From JANMMJ01 sp964543235 (GTDB lineage: Bacteria > Pseudomonadota > Alphaproteobacteria > Rhizobiales > Aestuariivirgaceae), in NCBI GenBank assembly GCA_964543235.1, contig CAZIXE010000017.1:1-64000 (forward strand): a stretch of DNA of 64,000 nt, in the 5' to 3' direction. The first letter of the stretch is position 1. Each line of letters begins with the position of its first letter. The position numbers and the translations under genes are program-made. Shown here in pieces: positions 58,890-64,000 of the stretch. The notes below the pieces were generated by a model. The model saw only the letters and a program-made list of their open reading frames with translations, was not told the origin of the DNA and ran no database searches.

Positions 58890-58964
58890 TCTTGTTGCAA
58901 TCGATACAATGAACCGCATAGGTTTCTGCCAACGGGCAATAGACCCACGTTCGGGAGGAACCCT

Positions 58965-59936
58965 ATGTCTTACAGTTTCACGTTCAGCAGGATCGCGGCC
59001 GTAGCGTTGTTCGCCTTCAGCCTGGGCATGGCCGGTCCGGCCCTGGCCCTCGATAACCTCACCATCATCGCGCCCGCCAATCCCGGCGGCGGCTGGGACC
59101 AGACGGCCCGTTCCATGCAGGCGGTCATGCAGGAATCCGGCATCGCCAAGGCCGCGACGGTCGAAAACATCCCCGGTGCGGGCGGCACCATCGGCCTCGC
59201 CACCCTCGCCGACAAGTACAAGGGCAACGCCGAAACTCTCATGGTTGGCGGCCTGGTGATGGTGGGCGCCGTCATCACCAACAATGCCCCGGTGAAACTC
59301 GACGCTGTGACCCCGATCGCCCGCCTGACTGGCGAATACGAGGTTCTGGTTGTCCCCGCCTCCTCGTCGATCGGCTCCCTTGCCGATCTTCTGGCCGCAT
59401 TCAAGGCCGATCCGGGTTCGGTGGCCTGGGGCGGCGGCTCGGCCGGCGGCACCGACCACATTCTGGCCGGCCTTATCGCCAAGGCTGCCGGCGTGCCGGG
59501 TGAAAAGATCAACTACGTACCGTTCTCCGGCGGCGGCGAAGCGCTCGCCGCGATCATGGGCGGCCACGTCACGGTCGGCATTTCCGGCCTCGGTGAATGG
59601 ATCGGCCAGATTCAGTCCGGCGAACTGCGGGCCATTGCGATCTCGGCGCCGTCGCGCCTCGACGGCGTCGATATTCCGACCCTGAAGGAACAGGGCGTCG
59701 ATGTCGAGCTTGCCAACTGGCGCGGCGTGCTGGCGGCACCCGGTCTGGATGATGCAGGCCGGAAGGCGCTGCTTGATGCCGTGGACCGGATGGCCACCAG
59801 CGAAGGCTGGAAAAAGGTCCTCGACGAGAAGGGCTGGATGAACATCTACAGTTCCGGCGATGAGTTCGCCGCCTTCCTCGCCGCCGAGAATGCCCGCATC
59901 ACCGACACGCTGAAGCAGATTGGGTTGGTGAAGTAG
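58965..59936 (+). CDS. tctC: tripartite tricarboxylate transporter substrate-binding protein
   Basis: A 323-residue TctC/Bug-type periplasmic receptor: signal to about residue 28 (GPALALD), then LTIIAPANPGGGWDQTARSMQ, the typical carboxylate-binding start, and VENIPGAGGTIGLATLA. TCGGGAGGAA precedes the ATG. It binds a di- or tricarboxylate or related anion for uptake by the two membrane subunits encoded downstream. The ligand is unknown. Confidence 0.92.
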   Translation: MSYSFTFSRIAAVALFAFSLGMAGPALALDNLTIIAPANPGGGWDQTARSMQAVMQESGIAKAATVENIPGAGGTIGLATLADKYKGNAETLMVGGLVMVGAVITNNAPVKLDAVTPIARLTGEYEVLVVPASSSIGSLADLLAAFKADPGSVAWGGGSAGGTDHILAGLIAKAAGVPGEKINYVPFSGGGEALAAIMGGHVTVGISGLGEWIGQIQSGELRAIAISAPSRLDGVDIPTLKEQGVDVELANWRGVLAAPGLDDAGRKALLDAVDRMATSEGWKKVLDEKGWMNIYSSGDEFAAFLAAENARITDTLKQIGLVK

Positions 59937-59948
59937 GGCCGGCAGGCC

Positions 59949-60410
59949 ATGATGATGCGGCGCTATCCCGGTGAGGCCATCATCGGGGCCGGGCTCGCGG
60001 TGCTCGGTGCAGTGATGCTGTGGGCCTTGTCCTCGCTCGAGATCGCCGCGGCCTATGCAAAGATCGGCCCGGCCGTGATCCCCGGAATGGTGGCTGGGGG
60101 CCTGCTCTTGGTGGGGACGGCACTGGCCTGGTCGCGCCGCAACAGTGTCGACCGGGCCACGCCATCGGACCTCGTGGCGTTGGCTGCCCTGGCCGCCGGC
60201 GTCATCGGCTATGCCCTGGTGCTCAGGACCATCGGCTTTGTCGTCGCTTCCGCCCTGCTGTTTTTTCTGGTCGCCTGGGGCTTCGGCATTCGCCGTCACG
60301 TTGTCAATGCGGTCACTGCCATTCTGCTCGGCATCGCCGTCTTCGTCCTGTTCCAGTACGGCCTCGGTCTGAACCTGCCGCGCGGCCCCCTTGAAGCGAT
60401 GCTGCCGTGA
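59949..60410 (+). CDS. tctB: tripartite tricarboxylate transporter small membrane subunit
   Basis: A 153-residue protein with four hydrophobic helices, as expected of TctB. The start YPGEAIIGAGLAVLGAVMLW and the AKIGPAVIPGMVAGGLLLVG block fit the family. It begins 12 bp after tctC and ends overlapping the tctA GTG start by 4 nt. Confidence 0.87.
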   Translation: MMMRRYPGEAIIGAGLAVLGAVMLWALSSLEIAAAYAKIGPAVIPGMVAGGLLLVGTALAWSRRNSVDRATPSDLVALAALAAGVIGYALVLRTIGFVVASALLFFLVAWGFGIRRHVVNAVTAILLGIAVFVLFQYGLGLNLPRGPLEAMLP

Positions 60411-61897
60411 ACGCCCTCTACCAGCTGCTGCAGGGCTTCGAAACCGCGCTGACCCTGGCCAATCTCGGCTGGGCGGTGATCGGCGTGCTGCTCGGCACCT
60501 TCGTCGGCATCCTGCCCGGCATCGGCCCGGCGCTCACCATCGCCCTGCTCTTGCCGGTCACGCGTGGACTGGACCCGACCGGCGCCTTCATCATGTTTGC
60601 CGGCCTCTACTACGGTGCCATGTATGGGTCCTCGACGACCTCGATCCTGCTCAACACCCCGGGGGAATCGGGTTCGATCGTTACGGCCATCGAAGGTAAC
60701 ATCATGGCGAGGCGCGGCCGCGGTGCCGCGGCGCTTGCCACCGCTGCCATAGGCTCCTTTGTCGCCGGGACCATCGGCACCCTGCTGCTTACCTTTGTTG
60801 CCCCTTACGCCGTCAAGCTGGCGCTCAAGTTCGGGCCGGCCGAGTTCTTTTCGCTTATGGTGCTGGCCTTCGTCACCATCACCAGCGTATTGGGCGACTC
60901 GCGTCTCAAGGGCATGGCCTCGCTCTTGCTGGGCATTGCCATCGGCCTTGTCGGCCTCGACAAGCTCACCGGCCAGCCGCGCTTCACTTTCGGAATTCTC
61001 AATCTGATGAACGGCATCGATATTGTCATCGTCGCCGTCGGTCTGTTTGCGGTCGGCGAGGCCTTTTATGTCGCCTCGCGGCCCGAGTTGCGCAAGGTCA
61101 TCATCGAGCCGATCAAGGGGTCGCTGTGGATGACCCGCGAGGAGTGGCGGCGGTCCTGGAAACCGTGGTTCCGCGGCACCTTTCTTGGCTTCCCCTTTGG
61201 CGCCTTGCCCGCCGGCGGCACCGAGATCCCGACCTTCGTCTCCTATGCGCTCGAGAAGCGCCTGTCGAAGCACCCGGAGGAATTCGGCAAGGGGGCGATT
61301 GAAGGCGTGGCCGGTCCCGAGGCCGCCAACAATGCCGCGGTGGCCGGTGTCCTGGTCCCGCTTCTCGCGCTCGGCCTGCCGACCTCCTCGACCGCCGCCA
61401 TCATGCTCGCCGCATTCCAGCAGTACAGCCTGCAGCCGGGCCCGCTGTTGTTCATGACCAATGGCAGCCTGGTCTGGGGCCTGATCGCCAGCCTCTATGT
61501 CGCCAATGTCCTGCTGCTCATCCTGAACCTGCCCCTGGTCGGCATCTGGGTGAGGTTGCTGGCCATTCCGCAGCCCTATCTCTACGGCGGAATTCTCGTG
61601 TTTTCCTCGCTCGGCGTTTACAGCCTCAACAATTCGACCTTCGACCTCTTCCTGCTGTTCATTGTCGGCATCATCGGCTACCTGATGCGCCGCTTCGACT
61701 ATCCCGTGGCCCCCTGCATCATCGGCATGATCCTGGGCCCGCTGGCTGAGGCGCAGTTTCGCCGCGCCCTCACCATATCGCAGGGCGACCTGTCCGTCTT
61801 CGTGACCCATTCCCTGTCGCTGTTCCTGCTGGTTGCGGCGCTCATGGTTTTTGTCGTGCCCTTGCTCCTGCGCCGCCGCCCTGTTCCACAACCCTGA
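60407..61897 (+). CDS. tctA: tripartite tricarboxylate transporter large membrane subunit
   Basis: A 496-residue polytopic protein of the TctA family. Conserved parts are GTFVGILPGIGPALTIALLLP near residue 30, MYGSSTTSILLNTPGESGSI, and in the second half GALPAGGTEIPTFVSYALEKR and GVLVPLLALGLPTSSTAAIM. The GTG start at 60407 is coupled to tctB. It forms the transport path of the system. Confidence 0.93.
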   Translation: MNALYQLLQGFETALTLANLGWAVIGVLLGTFVGILPGIGPALTIALLLPVTRGLDPTGAFIMFAGLYYGAMYGSSTTSILLNTPGESGSIVTAIEGNIMARRGRGAAALATAAIGSFVAGTIGTLLLTFVAPYAVKLALKFGPAEFFSLMVLAFVTITSVLGDSRLKGMASLLLGIAIGLVGLDKLTGQPRFTFGILNLMNGIDIVIVAVGLFAVGEAFYVASRPELRKVIIEPIKGSLWMTREEWRRSWKPWFRGTFLGFPFGALPAGGTEIPTFVSYALEKRLSKHPEEFGKGAIEGVAGPEAANNAAVAGVLVPLLALGLPTSSTAAIMLAAFQQYSLQPGPLLFMTNGSLVWGLIASLYVANVLLLILNLPLVGIWVRLLAIPQPYLYGGILVFSSLGVYSLNNSTFDLFLLFIVGIIGYLMRRFDYPVAPCIIGMILGPLAEAQFRRALTISQGDLSVFVTHSLSLFLLVAALMVFVVPLLLRRRPVPQP

Positions 61898-61964
61898 GCC
61901 TCTCCCGGAATCGCTTGGCTTGGCCGCTGTTCCTGTGTAGGAACGCGCAACTTTCTGGACCGCT

Positions 61965-64000
61965 ATGCCCAAACGCACCGACATCAAATCCATCCTCATC
62001 ATTGGGGCGGGACCGATCATCATCGGTCAGGCCTGCGAATTTGACTATTCCGGCACCCAGGCCTGCAAGGCACTGAAGGCGGAAGGCTACCGCGTCATTC
62101 TCGTCAACTCCAATCCGGCCACCATCATGACCGACCCGGAATTGGCCGACGCCACCTATGTCGAGCCGATCACGCCGGAGGTCGTGGCCCGCATCATCGA
62201 GAAGGAACGCCCCGACGCCCTGCTCCCCACCATGGGCGGCCAGACCGCGCTGAACACCGCACTCAGCCTCAACCGCATGGGCGTTCTCGAGAAATTCGGT
62301 GTCGAGATGATTGGCGCCCGCGCCGAGGTCATCGACAAGGCTGAGGACCGCGAGCTGTTCCGCGACGCCATGAAGAAGATCGGCCTCGACACGCCGAAAT
62401 CCATGCTCGCCAATGCTTCCGCCGCCAAGGAGGCTGACCGGGACTACTACGCCGCCGAGATGGCCCGCTTGCAGGCGCAAGGCGGTGATGTGGCGGCCTT
62501 CGAGAGGGCCTGGGCCGCCGGCGAGCCCGAGCGGCTCAAGAAATACCGCAACCGGGCCCTGGTCGAGGCCTTCGAGGCCATGCTCGAGATCGGCCTGCCC
62601 TGCATCATTCGCCCCTCATTCACCCTGGGCGGCACCGGCGGTGGCATCGCCTACAACCGCGAGGAATTCTTCGACATTGTCGAATCGGGCCTCGATGCCT
62701 CGCCCACCGCCGAAGTTCTCATCGAGGAATCGGTGCTCGGCTGGAAGGAGTATGAAATGGAAGTCGTCCGCGACCGGGACGACAACTGTATCATCGTCTG
62801 CTCGATCGAGAACATCGATCCTATGGGCGTGCACACCGGCGATTCGATCACTGTCGCCCCGGCCCTGACGCTGACCGACAAGGAATATCAGATCATGCGC
62901 AACGCCGCGATTGCGGTCCTGCGCGAGATCGGCGTCGAAACCGGCGGCTCCAACGTGCAGTTCGCCGTCAATCCTGCCAATGGCCGCCTGGTGGTGATCG
63001 AGATGAACCCGCGCGTGTCCCGCTCCTCGGCACTCGCCTCAAAGGCCACCGGTTTTCCGATCGCCAAGGTCGCCGCCCGCCTCGCCGTCGGCTACACGCT
63101 CGATGAGCTGGCCAACGAGATCACCGGCGGCGCCACCCCCGCTGCCTTCGAGCCGACCATCGACTATGTCGTCACCAAGATCCCCCGTTTCGCCTTCGAG
63201 AAGTTCCCCGGCGCCCAGCCCCTGCTGACTACCGCGATGAAATCCGTAGGCGAGGTCATGGCGATCGGCCGCACCTTCCAGGAAAGCCTGCAGAAGGCGC
63301 TGCGCGGCCTCGAGACCGGCCTCACCGGCCTCAACGAGATTGCCATACCGGGCGCCGGCGAGGGTGACGACAAGAATGCCATCCGCGCGGCCCTGGGCTC
63401 GCCGACCCCCGACCGGCTCCTGAAGATTGCCCAGGCGCTGCGCCTTGGCGCCACCGTCGAGCAGATTCATGCGGCCTGCAAGTACGAGCCCTGGTTCATC
63501 CGCGAGATCGAGAAGATTGTGCACATGGAAGCGCGGGTGCGCGAGCATGGGCTTCCCGGTGACGCTCATAACCTTCGCCTGCTCAAGGCCATGGGCTTTT
63601 CCGACCGCCGCCTGGCCGAACTGGCCCGCACCGGCGAGGCGCGGGTGGCCGCTTTGCGTCGCAAGCTTGGCGTCCGCCCCGTCTTCAAGCGCATCGACAC
63701 CTGTGCCGCAGAGTTCGCCTCGCCCACTGCCTACATGTACTCGACCTATGAGACCGGCTTGCCCGGCGACGATGGCAACGAGGCTCGCGTCTCGGACCGC
63801 GACAAGGTGGTCATCCTGGGCGGCGGTCCCAATCGCATCGGCCAGGGTATCGAGTTCGACTACTGCTGCTGCCACGCCTGCTTCGCCCTTCATGACGCCG
63901 GCTTCGAGTCGATCATGATCAACTGCAACCCCGAGACCGTCTCGACCGATTATGACACCTCCGACCGTCTTTATTTCGAGCCGCTGACCGCCGAGGACGT
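61965..64000 (+). CDS. carB: carbamoyl-phosphate synthase large subunit (partial)
   Basis: The first 678 codons of CarB, running off the window. The N-terminal ATP-grasp half begins MPKRTDIKSILIIGAGPIIIGQACEFDYSG, with RPSFTLGGTGGGIAYN and VIEMNPRVSRSSALASKATG. The second half starts near VVILGGGPNRIGQGIEFDYCCCH. An insertion after residue about 150 (AEMARLQAQGGDVAAFERAW) is common in alphaproteobacterial CarB. It makes carbamoyl phosphate for arginine and pyrimidines with CarA, which is not in the window. Confidence 0.96.
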   Translation, partial: MPKRTDIKSILIIGAGPIIIGQACEFDYSGTQACKALKAEGYRVILVNSNPATIMTDPELADATYVEPITPEVVARIIEKERPDALLPTMGGQTALNTALSLNRMGVLEKFGVEMIGARAEVIDKAEDRELFRDAMKKIGLDTPKSMLANASAAKEADRDYYAAEMARLQAQGGDVAAFERAWAAGEPERLKKYRNRALVEAFEAMLEIGLPCIIRPSFTLGGTGGGIAYNREEFFDIVESGLDASPTAEVLIEESVLGWKEYEMEVVRDRDDNCIIVCSIENIDPMGVHTGDSITVAPALTLTDKEYQIMRNAAIAVLREIGVETGGSNVQFAVNPANGRLVVIEMNPRVSRSSALASKATGFPIAKVAARLAVGYTLDELANEITGGATPAAFEPTIDYVVTKIPRFAFEKFPGAQPLLTTAMKSVGEVMAIGRTFQESLQKALRGLETGLTGLNEIAIPGAGEGDDKNAIRAALGSPTPDRLLKIAQALRLGATVEQIHAACKYEPWFIREIEKIVHMEARVREHGLPGDAHNLRLLKAMGFSDRRLAELARTGEARVAALRRKLGVRPVFKRIDTCAAEFASPTAYMYSTYETGLPGDDGNEARVSDRDKVVILGGGPNRIGQGIEFDYCCCHACFALHDAGFESIMINCNPETVSTDYDTSDRLYFEPLTAED

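Noticed and set aside
58446..62023. Long open frames on the minus strand opposite the Tct genes
   Set aside because: They mirror the codon periodicity of tctC, tctB and tctA in high-GC DNA, have low-complexity Arg/Gly/His-rich translations and no family motifs.
1..64000. CRISPR arrays, transposases or prophage genes
   Set aside because: No regularly spaced direct repeats, DDE/HUH transposase motifs or phage structural genes were recognised anywhere in the window.

Overview
The window is high-GC DNA with tightly packed, often ATGA- or GTGA-overlapping genes. Protein content (cd1 nitrite reductase with heme d1 genes, many sugar-binding-protein ABC systems, tripartite tricarboxylate (TTT) transport, a MocR-type regulator, the form of CarB) points to a denitrifying alphaproteobacterium, probably Hyphomicrobiales-like. 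Nothing here fixes the genus. No CRISPR array, phage, insertion sequence or complete tRNA/rRNA gene was recognised.

Layout. (1) 51-10273: an RND efflux pair, divergent across a nested palindrome from a TetR gene. TetR leads a coupled run of alpha/beta hydrolase, hotdog thioesterase, beta-ketoacyl synthase, SDR and MATE pump. (2) 10597-18329: an ABC importer with IolE/MocC-type, MocA-type and ChbG-type enzymes and a divergent MocR-type regulator; the gene classes match the moc (rhizopine) set. (3) 18391-40167: a denitrification island. On the minus strand lie nirS, nirE, nirC, nirF, fused nirDL, nirG, nirH, nirJ, nirN and a CbiX-like chelatase. On the plus strand lie nirI, apbE, nnrS, a cytochrome c and a second operon. 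That operon encodes a 57-residue membrane peptide, a CuA subunit, a heme-copper subunit I lacking the usual active-site Tyr, heme O synthase, SCO, a cytochrome b/ferredoxin/MvhD fusion, an orphan anchored protein and a hemerythrin. An NnrR/DNR-type regulator closes the island, and four 14-bp FNR/NNR-type boxes sit upstream of its units.

(4) 40419-47623: an SDR, a fatty acid desaturase, a LacI-type regulator with a second sugar ABC importer, a stand-alone RpiR-type HTH protein and a PilZ protein. (5) 47867-55970: a vanadium-haloperoxidase-like protein with a CRTAC1/UnbV protein, a HisD-like gene broken by one in-frame amber codon, and an amidase / duplicated-domain protein / glutamine-synthetase-like operon. 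(6) 56057-58889: an ECF sigma/anti-sigma pair next to three small secreted proteins. All three are preceded by the same promoter-like module, and two tandem hairpin-terminator RNA elements with compensatory stem changes lie between them. (7) 58965-64000: TctC-TctB-TctA and the start of carB.

How it fits together: NirS makes NO, and the nir genes build its heme d1. No norCB genes are present, so the FNR-boxed CuA heme-copper enzyme is the best local candidate for NO reduction. The cytochrome b/ferredoxin/MvhD fusion may be its electron-transfer partner. The other candidate new system is the ECF-associated module of secreted mini-proteins and tandem structured RNAs. Start codons were reassigned wherever the longest frame lacked a ribosome site or overran a neighbour.
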